Source of the DNA: JAMIFN01 sp035906235
Lineage (GTDB): Bacteria > Pseudomonadota > Gammaproteobacteria > Burkholderiales > Burkholderiaceae_C
Direction of reading: 5' to 3'
NCBI GenBank assembly: GCA_035906235.1
Contig: JAMIFN010000123.1
Location: 1-8,039, forward strand
Length of the DNA stretch: 8,039 bases
Positions 1-5,859 of the stretch are shown piece by piece. The notes under the pieces were generated by a model. It searched no databases. It was given only the letters and a program-made list of their open reading frames with translations, and was not told where the DNA came from. Numbering within the stretch: position 1 is the stretch's first letter; every line of letters starts with the position of its first letter. The translations under genes and the position numbers were made by a program.

Positions 1-1
1 C

Positions 2-163
2 ACCAAGAACCGGGGATCATTCCCCAGCGATGATGCGCTGCTGAAATTGTTCTATCTGGCTTTGGCCAACATAGCCAAGAAATGGACGATGCCGCTCAGA
101 GACTGGAAGGCGGCATTGACTCGGTTTACTATCCAGTTTGAGGAGAGGATGCCAAAGTCTTAA
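2..163 (+). CDS. IS256-family transposase, C-terminal fragment (5' end outside window)
   Basis: Reading from base 2 gives 53 residues and a TAA stop. The fragment starts TKNRGSFPSDDALLKLFYLA and continues ANIAKKWTMPLRDWKAALTRF to an end in FEERMPKS. The pattern FP(S/N)D.A..KL.YLAL.NI..KWTMP.R.WK.AL..F is the usual end of IS256-family DDE transposases, which move their element by cut-and-paste or copy-out transposition. The catalytic DDE residues lie upstream of the window and cannot be checked. The terminal inverted repeat of the element follows 10 bases after the stop. The fragment has no internal stop or frameshift, so the visible part gives no sign of decay. Confidence 0.85.
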   Translation, partial: TKNRGSFPSDDALLKLFYLALANIAKKWTMPLRDWKAALTRFTIQFEERMPKS

Positions 164-173
164 CAATCGCCCC

Positions 174-199
174 GTTTACACAAAATTCGGGACACCCTC
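174..199 (+). repeat. Right terminal inverted repeat of the IS256-type element
   Basis: The segment runs GTTTACACAAAATTC then GGGACACCCTC. Read on the other strand it starts GAGGGTGTCCCGAATTTTG, the kind of end expected for IS256-family elements with GTGTCCC tips. Its place directly behind the transposase stop supports the call. The matching left end is not in the window. Confidence 0.7.
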
Positions 200-338
200 C
201 CTCCTGAAGAGGCTTTTTCTAGTGCGGCGCTAGTGCTCCCACAACTTACTGGACATTGGGGTCAAGTGTCAGGCGACTATCGGGTCAGTCCCAGTCGCTT
301 TCGCCCTCCGCACAGATTCATTCTAAAGGATTCTTGCT
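200..338 (+). other. Leader between the IS end and the phage gene
   Basis: No complete gene is seen. An imperfect hairpin lies at 273-298, with arms GCGACT and AGTCGC and an inner GGG/CCC pairing. The only ribosome binding site is AAAGGA at 325-330, serving the phage gene. One forward frame stays open from 164 to the TAA at 353-355. If any of it is real it would be the cut-off end of an upstream phage gene overlapping the next start by 17 bases, but nothing in its sequence is recognisable. No clear promoter is visible. Confidence 0.4.
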
Positions 339-815
339 ATGTTGACCATCCATAAAGACCGAGACGACATCACCCCAGCCCTGCGCGAGCTGCTGGGCAA
401 GCTGAGTGACTTTAGCGAGCCGATGGAGGGTATAGGTCAAGCCTTAAAAGGGCGCATCAGTGGCCGCTTTGAAACGAAAACCGACCCCAACGGGCAGGCT
501 TGGCATCCGTGGGTAGAAAGCACCAAAAAATCCTACCCCTATCCAGGCACCAAGGCTGCAAAGGGCATAGAAGGCGCTGGTAATGGCAGCTTGCTAGATC
601 GCTACGGCCACATGCTCAAGGATTTAAATTACCAGCCTGGCCAAAACGAGGTGGTGGTGGGCTTCGCACATGATTACGCCGTTCATCACGAATACGGAAC
701 ACATAAGATGCCACGGCGCGGCCTGATTTTTGCCGATCCACAAAGCGAAACCCTTAGCCACGATGACGAGCAGGCGGTTATCGACACCATCAATGACTGG
801 CTGGCCTTAGCCTAA
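339..815 (+). CDS. Phage virion morphogenesis / tail completion protein (P2 gpS / Mu gpG type)
   Basis: A 158-residue protein starting at ATG 339, with AAAGGA at 325-330 eight bases upstream. It resembles the phage virion morphogenesis family (Phage_tail_S, Mu gpG-like), whose members act in tail completion and head-tail joining in Myoviridae-type phages. Visible family features, in order, are an N-terminal helix (13-25), a basic segment up to F44, the D.NG..W block (DPNGQAWHPW, 49-58), the SLLDRYGHMLKDLNY block (84-98, as in LL..TG.L..S) and VGFAHDYAVHHEYG (107-120), matching the usual VG....YA..H.FG. MPRRGLIF (124-131) replaces the usual IPARPFLG. The C-terminal helix (141-155) is acidic. 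The length is normal for the family. No capsid, tail, portal or integrase gene is nearby, so this looks like a prophage remnant cut by the neighbouring insertion sequence. The reading frame is intact. Family call good; exact role uncertain. Confidence 0.82.
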   Translation: MLTIHKDRDDITPALRELLGKLSDFSEPMEGIGQALKGRISGRFETKTDPNGQAWHPWVESTKKSYPYPGTKAAKGIEGAGNGSLLDRYGHMLKDLNYQPGQNEVVVGFAHDYAVHHEYGTHKMPRRGLIFADPQSETLSHDDEQAVIDTINDWLALA

Positions 816-835
816 AATCGCACAAAGCAAAGCAC

Positions 836-866
836 AAAAAAACCTGCAAAGCCAAAACCTTGCAGG
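836..866 (-). terminator. Hairpin with T7 tract, leftward terminator
   Basis: CCTGCAA (843-849) and TTGCAGG (860-866) form a perfect 7-bp stem with a 10-base loop. Read on the minus strand the stem is followed at once by seven T (A7 at 836-842 on the plus strand), the form of a Rho-independent terminator for leftward transcription. No gene on the minus strand ends here. It could stop read-through from the atp operon or be left over from a lost gene. On the plus strand there is no T tract, so it is not a good terminator for the phage gene. Confidence 0.55.
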
Positions 867-873
867 CCGCAAA

Positions 874-894
874 AAGTGAAACGGCGTTTCACTT
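874..894. repeat. Perfect 9-bp palindrome with 3-base centre
   Basis: AAGTGAAAC (874-882) and GTTTCACTT (886-894) are exact inverted copies around GGC. There is no T tract on either side, so a DNA-binding site (operator or recombinase site) is as likely as an RNA hairpin. It abuts the phased TCCC array that begins at 894. Confidence 0.6.
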
Positions 895-942
895 CCCGTC
901 CCGATAAATCCCGCCCAATCCCATTGAGTCCCGTATTTATCG
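894..942. repeat. Helically phased TCCC(G/A) array flanked by inverted CGATAAAT
   Basis: The motif TCCC(G/A) starts at 894, 899, 909, 919 and 929. The last four are spaced exactly 10 bp apart with unrelated 5-base spacers (ATAAA, CCCAA, TTGAG). CGATAAAT (902-909) and ATTTATCG (935-942) form an 8-bp inverted repeat around the array, and a T6 run follows at 946-951. Iterated same-strand motifs at one helical turn suggest several protein subunits bound on one DNA face, as in integrase arm sites or replication iterons. The function is not known from the sequence. Confidence 0.5.
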
Positions 943-1179
943 CGCTTTTTTGTCTTTGTTTATCTCACTCCCTTTCAAAATTAGGCAACGAAGATCCGCC
1001 TGCTTCATGCATCATAACTGAGCGTTTTTTCATTCACTCTCAACGAATCCGCACATCCAAACCATTTAGGCAAATCTAACACTTGGCTGTCGCCCCTTCT
1101 GTAATGACCCACTACCATCAAAAAGTGAGCTGCTTAGGCAGGTTTGGCGGCTTAAAACGCGGATTTGGCACTGAAAAAT
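943..1179. other. AT-rich gap without recognisable genes
   Basis: No reading frame here resembles a known protein or has a convincing ribosome binding site. A 67-codon GTG-initiated frame starting at 876 crosses the region, but it overlaps the palindrome and repeat array and is probably chance. T runs at 946-951 and 1025-1030 are the only simple features seen. Confidence 0.5.
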
Positions 1180-1214
1180 GAGGTTGCGGGGCACGCCCGC
1201 AATGACAAAACCTC
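1180..1214. repeat. REP-like palindromic repeat (GTCATTGCGGG type)
   Basis: GCGGG (1186-1190) pairs with CCCGC (1196-1200), extended by TT/AA to a 7-bp stem (1184-1190 with 1196-1202). An outer pairing GAGGTT (1180-1185) with AACCTC (1209-1214) competes for the TT. The minus strand reads GTCATTGCGGGCGTGCCCC, closely resembling a dispersed intergenic repeat known from many proteobacteria. It is non-coding and probably present in many copies in the genome. Confidence 0.6.
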
Positions 1215-1235
1215 TTATCAGCGTTCCGAAATACA

Positions 1236-1300
1236 TGGATGCTGCGACTGCGCGCAGCATGACAGGTCAAACTCGTCATGCAGGCAGAAGCTGTCATCCA
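1236..1300. repeat. Composite 65-bp inverted repeat (GTCATGCTG...GCATCC type)
   Basis: The outer arms are TGGATG (1236-1241) and CATCCA (1295-1300). The inner arms are GCATGAC (1257-1263) and GTCATGC (1275-1281). The left half holds its own perfect 8-bp hairpin, ATGCTGCG (1239-1246) with CGCAGCAT (1253-1260). Each half read outward resembles the widespread GTCATGCTGnGCGnAGTCGnAGCATCC intergenic repeat, so this looks like two inverted copies, the right one degenerate. Confidence 0.55.
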
Positions 1301-1304
1301 ACAA

Positions 1305-1338
1305 CCCCTCACCCTGCCCTCTCCCTCGGGGAGAGGGG
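1305..1338. repeat. CCCTCTCCC/GGGAGAGGG palindromic repeat
   Basis: CCCTCTCCC (1317-1325) and GGGAGAGGG (1329-1337) form a perfect 9-bp stem with a TCG loop, preceded by CCCCTCACCCTG. This matches the common CCCTCACCC..CCCTCTCCC intergenic repeat of many proteobacterial genomes. There is no T tract, so it is not a standard terminator. Confidence 0.6.
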
Positions 1339-1382
1339 AAATACCTCGATTACGACCTGACACGGGAGTAACGAGCTGGCAC

Positions 1383-1409
1383 AAAAAAGCCACCGCGAAC
1401 GGTGGCTTT
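1383..1409 (-). terminator. Rho-independent terminator of the atp operon
   Basis: On the minus strand AAAGCCACCG, loop TTCG, then CGGTGGCTTTTTT. The 7-bp GC-rich stem (1389-1395 with 1400-1406) extends by three A-T pairs, and the T6 tract lies at 1383-1388. It sits about 30 bases past the atpC stop and is the clear end of the operon. Confidence 0.9.
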
Positions 1410-1420
1410 GAGTAGCGCAG

Positions 1421-1439
1421 GCAAAAAAGCGAAACGCTT
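1421..1439 (-). terminator. Small hairpin with T tract overlapping the atpC stop
   Basis: On the minus strand AAGCG, loop TTT, CGCTT, then more T (A run at 1423-1428 on the plus strand). The stem begins inside the TAA stop of atpC (1438-1440). It is weaker than the hairpin at 1383-1409 and may be a first terminator or a 3'-end protecting structure. Confidence 0.45.
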
Positions 1440-1854
1440 ATTTTTTGTCGCGGAATTTGCGCAAAGCAGCAATTTGCGCAGCCATGACTGCCAGCTCTGA
1501 CGACGCGCGGGCGAAGTCGAGTTCGCTTTTGGCATTTTTCAGGGCTTCTTCGGCGGCCAGCTTGGCTTCATTGGCTTTTTGCTCGTCCAGGTCTTGGCCG
1601 CGCACAGCGGTGTCAGACAAGACGGTGACATGGTCGGGCTGCACTTCGAGCAAGCCACCAGCAACAAAGACGAATTCTTCTTTGCCGTCGGCGGTTTCGA
1701 TGCGTACCGAGCCAGGTTTGATGCGGGTAATCAGCGGGGTGTGCTTGGGCAAAATGCCCAGCTCGCCAGATTCGCCCGGCAGCGCCACAAATTTGGCGTC
1801 GCCCGAGAAAATCAGCTCTTCGGCGCTGACCACATCGACACGAATGGTGTTCAT
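1438..1854 (-). CDS. atpC: ATP synthase F1 subunit epsilon
   Basis: A 138-residue protein, close to the 139 of E. coli. Epsilon sits on the central stalk with gamma, couples rotation to the c-ring and inhibits ATP hydrolysis. The N-terminal beta-sandwich (1-86) holds the family signature PGESGELGILPKHTPL (26-41). The C-terminal helical hairpin (about 89-135) is alanine and charge rich and is the part that inserts into F1 in the inhibited state. It is the last gene of the operon. GAAAGG at 1861-1866, six bases ahead of ATG, fixes the start. It is separated from atpD by 69 bases containing a hairpin, and followed by two terminators. The atp genes are present in single order with nothing inserted. 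Confidence 0.97.
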   Translation of the reverse strand: MNTIRVDVVSAEELIFSGDAKFVALPGESGELGILPKHTPLITRIKPGSVRIETADGKEEFVFVAGGLLEVQPDHVTVLSDTAVRGQDLDEQKANEAKLAAEEALKNAKSELDFARASSELAVMAAQIAALRKFRDKK

Positions 1855-1874
1855 GTTTTTCCTTTCAGATTTCG

Positions 1875-1914
1875 GGCGCTAAGGGCCAGTAGCCGCAGCC
1901 ACGGCCTTAGCACC
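1875..1914 (-). other. Intercistronic hairpin between atpD and atpC
   Basis: On the minus strand GGTGCTAAGGCC (1914-1903) pairs with GGCCCTTAGCGCC (1887-1875): 12 pairs including one G-U, with one bulged base and a 15-base loop. It lies 9 bases after the atpD stop and ends 8 bases before the atpC ribosome binding site. No T tract follows, so RNA processing, stability or translation control is more likely than termination. Confidence 0.55.
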
Positions 1915-1923
1915 TGGAATCAA

Positions 1924-3324
1924 TTAGGCCATTTTCTTGGCTTTTTCGAAGGCTTCGTCGATGGTACCGACCATGTAGAAGGCTTGCTCTGGCAGGTGGT
2001 CGCACTCGCCTTCAACAATCATCTTGAAGCCACGGATGGTTTCGGCCAATGACACATACTTGCCAGGCGCGCCGGTAAAGACTTCGGCGACATGGAAGGG
2101 CTGTGACAGGAAGCGTTGGATTTTGCGTGCGCGGGCAACAATGAGCTTGTCTTCAGGCGCCAATTCGTCCATGCCCAAGATGGCGATGATGTCGCGCAGC
2201 TCTTTGTAGCGTTGCAGCGTGCCTTGCACGGTACGCGCTACGCTGTAGTGCTCTTCGCCAACGATCAGCGGGTCGAGCTGACGGCTGGTTGAATCGAGTG
2301 GGTCCACCGCAGGGTAAATACCCAAAGAGGCGATTTCACGCGAGAGCGCAACCGTAGAGTCCAAATGCGCGAAGGTGGTAGCGGGTGATGGATCGGTGTA
2401 ATCATCCGCAGGTACATAAACCGCTTGGATCGAAGTGATCGAGCCTGTTTTGGTAGAGGTAATGCGCTCTTGCAGGCGGCCCATTTCTTCGGCCAGGGTA
2501 GGCTGGTAGCCTACGGCTGAAGGCATACGGCCCAGCAAGGCGGATACTTCGGTACCGGCCAAGGTGTAGCGGTAGATGTTATCCACAAAGAACAGAACAT
2601 CACGGCCTTCGTCGCGGAAAGATTCGGCCATGGTCAGGCCAGTCAGGGCTACGCGCAAACGGTTGCCTGGGGGCTCGTTCATCTGGCCGTAAACCATGGC
2701 GACTTTTGATTCAGACAGGTTGTCGCTGTTAACAACGCCCGCGTCCATCATCTCGTGGTAGAAGTCGTTGCCCTCGCGGGTACGCTCGCCCACACCAGCA
2801 AATACCGACAAACCGCTATGCGCTTTGGCGATGTTGTTGATGAGTTCCATCATGTTCACGGTTTTGCCTACACCGGCACCACCGAATAGGCCCACCTTGC
2901 CGCCTTTGGCGAAGGGGCAGATCAAATCGATAACTTTGATGCCCGTTTCCAGCAGCTCTTGTGAAGGAGACAGCTCGTCATAGGCAGGCGCTTTACGGTG
3001 AATAGGCGCAGTTTTTTCTTGCGATACGGGGCCGCGTTCGTCGATAGGCGCACCCAGTACATCCATGATGCGGCCGAGTGTGGCTTTACCAGTGGGTACG
3101 CGAATGGCGTCACCGCTATTGCTCACCACCATGCCACGGCGCAGGCCGTCAGAGGAGCCCAGGGCAATGGTACGCACGATACCGTCGCCGAGTTGCTGTT
3201 GCACTTCCAATGTCAGGGTTGAACCTTCCATTTTCAGGGCGTCGTAAATTTTGGGCATCTGGTCACGGGGAAATTCCACATCCACTACCGCGCCGATACA
3301 CTGAACAATCGTTCCTTGAGCCAT
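1924..3324 (-). CDS. atpD: ATP synthase F1 subunit beta
   Basis: The catalytic subunit, 466 residues from ATG 3324 (MAQGTIVQCIGAVVDVEFPR). GGAG at 3334-3337 lies nine bases ahead. A GTG five codons upstream overlaps that GGAG and is rejected as the start. Order: beta-barrel N-domain (1-78), P-loop GGAGVGKT (148-155, catalytic Lys154), GER (Glu180 and Arg181, positioning water and phosphate), Walker B FFVDN (Asp248), adenine-pocket Tyr337 in GIYPAVDPLD, and the DELAPED segment (386-392) that contacts gamma. The segment 194-208 (DAGVVNSDNLSESKV) is longer than in E. coli and looks Comamonadaceae-like. Tyr309 in PADDYTDPSPATTF replaces the commoner Leu. Beyond the TAA the frame stays open for 14 more codons (LIPGAKAVAAATGP) before TAG; this is probably the coding-like face of the hairpin there. 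It works with atpA in the alpha3beta3 ring. Confidence 0.98.
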   Translation of the reverse strand: MAQGTIVQCIGAVVDVEFPRDQMPKIYDALKMEGSTLTLEVQQQLGDGIVRTIALGSSDGLRRGMVVSNSGDAIRVPTGKATLGRIMDVLGAPIDERGPVSQEKTAPIHRKAPAYDELSPSQELLETGIKVIDLICPFAKGGKVGLFGGAGVGKTVNMMELINNIAKAHSGLSVFAGVGERTREGNDFYHEMMDAGVVNSDNLSESKVAMVYGQMNEPPGNRLRVALTGLTMAESFRDEGRDVLFFVDNIYRYTLAGTEVSALLGRMPSAVGYQPTLAEEMGRLQERITSTKTGSITSIQAVYVPADDYTDPSPATTFAHLDSTVALSREIASLGIYPAVDPLDSTSRQLDPLIVGEEHYSVARTVQGTLQRYKELRDIIAILGMDELAPEDKLIVARARKIQRFLSQPFHVAEVFTGAPGKYVSLAETIRGFKMIVEGECDHLPEQAFYMVGTIDEAFEKAKKMA

Positions 3325-3354
3325 TTTCGTTTGCTCCACTTAAAGTTAATTCGA

Positions 3355-4221
3355 TTAAACCGCTGCCGCACCCGCGACGATTTCCGAAAGTTCTTTCGTA
3401 ATCGCAGCTTGACGGGTTTTGTTGTACACCAGCTTCAATTCGTTGATGACATTGCCAGCGTTGTCGGTTGCCGCCTTCATGGCCACCATACGCGCTGATT
3501 GCTCAGACGCCATATTGTCTGCAACAGCCTGGTACACCAAGGATTCGATATAGCGCTTGAGCAGCTCATCGATCACGGTGGGGGCGTCGGGTTCATAGAT
3601 GTAATCCCATGAATGCCCAGTGCCGCCAGCGGCCAACTCATCTTGCGACAGAGGCAAGAGTTGTTGAATCACAGACTCTTGCTTCATGGTGTTGATGAAT
3701 TTGGTGTAGCACACATGAATGGCACGCAGCTCGCCGCGCTCGTACATATCGAGCAGGGTTTTGACTGGGCCTATCAGTTTTTCCAAATGCGGCGTGTCGC
3801 CCATTTGCGTGACTTGTGCCAGCACGGGCGCACCCATGCGGTTCAAAAAGCCCAAACCTTTGCCGCCCATGGCCACAGCCACAGACTTGGCGCCAGCTTG
3901 CTGGTTCTCTTTGAGCTTATTGGTTAGCGCACGCAAAATATTGGTGTTCATGCCACCGCACAGCCCTTTATCGGTGGTGATGAGGATAAAGCCTTCAGCC
4001 TTGGCCTCATTTTTCACCATAAAGGGGTGTACATACTCGGGGTTGGCCTGCCCTAAATGGGCGGCCATGGTGCGGACTTTTTCGCTATAGGGACGAGCGG
4101 CACGCATCCGGTCTTGCGCTTTGCGCATTTTGGATGCCGCCACCATCTCCATGGCTTTGGTGATCTTCTTGGTGTTTTCCACCGATTTGATCTTGCCGCG
4201 TATTTCCTTACCTGCTGCCAT
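3355..4221 (-). CDS. atpG: ATP synthase F1 subunit gamma
   Basis: The rotor shaft, 288 residues, near the usual 287. The N-terminal helix carries the conserved MEMVAASKMRKAQ (24-36), and the C-terminal helix AMKAATDNAGNVINELKLVY (247-266) pairs with it to form the coiled coil that turns inside alpha3beta3. The central alpha/beta domain includes ITTDKGLCGGMN (81-92), also a family hallmark, and binds epsilon and the c-ring. The ATG start follows AAGGAG (4230-4235) with an 8-base spacer. It lies 33 bases after atpA and 30 before atpD. The C-terminus ends in GAAAV after ELSEIV, within normal variation. No regulatory insertion of the chloroplast or cyanobacterial type is seen. Confidence 0.97.
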   Translation of the reverse strand: MAAGKEIRGKIKSVENTKKITKAMEMVAASKMRKAQDRMRAARPYSEKVRTMAAHLGQANPEYVHPFMVKNEAKAEGFILITTDKGLCGGMNTNILRALTNKLKENQQAGAKSVAVAMGGKGLGFLNRMGAPVLAQVTQMGDTPHLEKLIGPVKTLLDMYERGELRAIHVCYTKFINTMKQESVIQQLLPLSQDELAAGGTGHSWDYIYEPDAPTVIDELLKRYIESLVYQAVADNMASEQSARMVAMKAATDNAGNVINELKLVYNKTRQAAITKELSEIVAGAAAV

Positions 4222-4254
4222 CGTATGGGCTCCTTATCGTGGCCTTACTCGATT

Positions 4255-5814
4255 TCAAGCAAATGACTTTTTGAAAGTTTCAATGGCTTTCTTGAGTTCT
4301 GCTTCGTCAGCACCTGCTTTGTCGAAAGCTTTATTGGCTTCGAGGCGTTCGAGCAGAGCGCCGTAGCTGGTTTTGAGGAATTGGTGCAGACCTGTTTCAA
4401 ACGCCAAGACGCGCTTGACTTCGATGTCGTCGAGGAAGCCGTTATTAGCGGCAAACAAAGACGCACCCATCAAGCTAGCGGGTAGCGGACTGTATTGGGC
4501 TTGTTTCAGCAGCTCAGTTACACGCGCACCACGGTCAAGCTGTTTGCGGGTGGCTTCATCCAAATCAGAAGCAAACTGCGCAAAGGCCGCCAATTCACGG
4601 TACTGTGCCAAATCGGTACGGATACCGCCGGACAGGCCTTTAACCAATTTAGTCTGCGCGGCACCACCTACGCGAGAAACTGAGATACCGGCGTTAATCG
4701 CAGGACGCACACCGGCGTTAAACAGGCTGGTTTCCAGGAAAATCTGGCCGTCAGTGATCGAGATCACATTGGTAGGAACGAAGGCGGAGACATCGCCCGC
4801 TTGCGTTTCAATAATCGGCAAGGCCGTAAGCGAGCCTGTTTTGCCTTTGACTTCGCCTTTGGTGAAAGCTTCAACATAGTCGGCATTCACACGCGCTGCG
4901 CGTTCGAGCAAGCGGCTGTGGAGATAAAAGACATCGCCGGGGAAGGCTTCGCGGCCTGGTGGGCGACGCAGCAGCAGCGATACTTGGCGGTAAGCTACGG
5001 CTTGTTTAGACAGATCGTCATACACAATCAGCGCGTCTTCACCGCGATCGCGGAAGTACTCGCCCATGGTGCAGCCTGAGTAGGCGGACACATATTGCAT
5101 GGCGGCCGATTCAGACGCTGGCGCGGCCACAACGATGGTGTAGTCCATGGCACCAGCTTGTTCCAGCGCGCGCACCACATTTTTAATGGACGAGGCTTTT
5201 TGGCCAATCGCCACATAAACGCAGGTCACATTTTGGCCTTTTTGATTGATGATGGCATCAATCGCAACGGCAGTTTTACCGGTTTGGCGGTCACCAATGA
5301 TCAGCTCGCGCTGACCACGGCCTACGGGAACCATGGCATCGATAGACTTCAAGCCCGTTTGCATAGGCTGATCTACAGATTGACGCGCGATTACACCAGG
5401 AGCAACCTTCTCGATTACATCGGTCATTTTGGCGTTGATCGGACCTTTGCCGTCGATAGGCTGACCCAAGGCATTGACCACACGGCCAATCAGCTCGGGG
5501 CCCACAGGCACTTCCAAGATGCGGCCTGTGCATTTAACGGTTTGGCCTTCGGCGATGTGCTCGTATTCGCCCAAGATTACCGCGCCTACAGAGTCGCGTT
5601 CCAGGTTGAGCGCCAAGCCAAATGTGGGCTGACCATCGGCGGTTTTGTTGAATTCCAACATCTCGCCTTGCATCACATCAGACAAGCCGTGCACGCGCAC
5701 GATACCGTCAGTGACCGACACCACAGTGCCTTGGTTACGAATATCGCTTTGAGCAGCTGAGCCCTCAATACGCGACTTGATCAATTCAGAAATTTCTGCC
5801 GGGTTGAGTTGCAT
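4255..5814 (-). CDS. atpA: ATP synthase F1 subunit alpha
   Basis: The non-catalytic nucleotide-binding partner of beta, 519 residues from ATG 5814 (MQLNPAEISELIKSRIEG). An in-frame TTG at 5835 would add seven residues, but it falls in the AAGGA site (5828-5832), so ATG is chosen; the spacer to ATG is rather long, about 12 to 13 bases. Domains: N-terminal delta-binding helix (about 1-20), beta-barrel (25-95), P-loop GDRQTGKT (174-181), Walker B ALIVYDD (261-267), and SVSRVGGAAQ (378-387), whose Arg381 matches the arginine finger reaching into the beta catalytic site. The C-terminal helical domain includes KQAQYSPLPASLMG (437-450), which differs from the E. coli KQ.QY.PM.VA form and fits Comamonadaceae. 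Located 45 bases after atpH and 33 before atpG. Confidence 0.98.
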   Translation of the reverse strand: MQLNPAEISELIKSRIEGSAAQSDIRNQGTVVSVTDGIVRVHGLSDVMQGEMLEFNKTADGQPTFGLALNLERDSVGAVILGEYEHIAEGQTVKCTGRILEVPVGPELIGRVVNALGQPIDGKGPINAKMTDVIEKVAPGVIARQSVDQPMQTGLKSIDAMVPVGRGQRELIIGDRQTGKTAVAIDAIINQKGQNVTCVYVAIGQKASSIKNVVRALEQAGAMDYTIVVAAPASESAAMQYVSAYSGCTMGEYFRDRGEDALIVYDDLSKQAVAYRQVSLLLRRPPGREAFPGDVFYLHSRLLERAARVNADYVEAFTKGEVKGKTGSLTALPIIETQAGDVSAFVPTNVISITDGQIFLETSLFNAGVRPAINAGISVSRVGGAAQTKLVKGLSGGIRTDLAQYRELAAFAQFASDLDEATRKQLDRGARVTELLKQAQYSPLPASLMGASLFAANNGFLDDIEVKRVLAFETGLHQFLKTSYGALLERLEANKAFDKAGADEAELKKAIETFKKSFA

Positions 5815-5859
5815 AGCTGCGCTCACTTCCTTCAATGTCTTTTTAGGCGCTGCTGGCGT

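Larger units (their letters stand above)
1..199 (+). mobile_element. IS256-family insertion sequence, 3' end only
   Basis: The window opens inside an insertion sequence. The stretch holds the last 53 codons of a transposase with an IS256-type C-terminus, then 10 bases, then a terminal inverted repeat ending in GACACCCTC. The left end of the element and its target-site duplication lie outside the window, so I cannot tell whether the element is complete. The right boundary at 199 is set by the terminal-repeat motif and could be off by one or two bases. Confidence 0.8.

Noticed and set aside
899..933. CRISPR array
   Set aside because: The repeat unit is only 5 bases with 5-base spacers, far too short for CRISPR repeats, and no cas gene is present.
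902..951. Rho-independent terminator for the phage gene on the plus strand
   Set aside because: The 8-bp AT-rich stem has a 25-base loop, and the T6 run starts three bases after it. A role is possible but weak compared with the other hairpins here.
876..1079. 67-codon GTG-initiated frame on the plus strand (KRRFTSRPDKSRPIPLSP...)
   Set aside because: No ribosome binding site is seen, the start lies inside a perfect palindrome and the first third is the phased repeat array read as protein. No family is recognisable.
1066..1393. Several frames of 60 to 91 codons on both strands
   Set aside because: They run through palindromic intergenic repeats, have no ribosome binding sites and show low-complexity or cysteine and arginine-rich content typical of chance frames.
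3325..3339. Longer AtpD start at GTG (adding MEQTK)
   Set aside because: The GTG overlaps the GGAG that serves the ATG at 3324, and beta subunits normally start M-A-x-G-x-I-V.
1579..5760. Long plus-strand frames opposite the atp genes (for example 5095-5760, 1579-2052)
   Set aside because: They are antisense shadows of highly conserved atp coding sequence, with no ribosome binding sites or recognisable domains.
5815..5835. Longer AtpA start at TTG (adding MKEVSAA)
   Set aside because: The TTG falls at the edge of the AAGGA ribosome binding site, and MQLNPAEIS is the usual N-terminus in this group.
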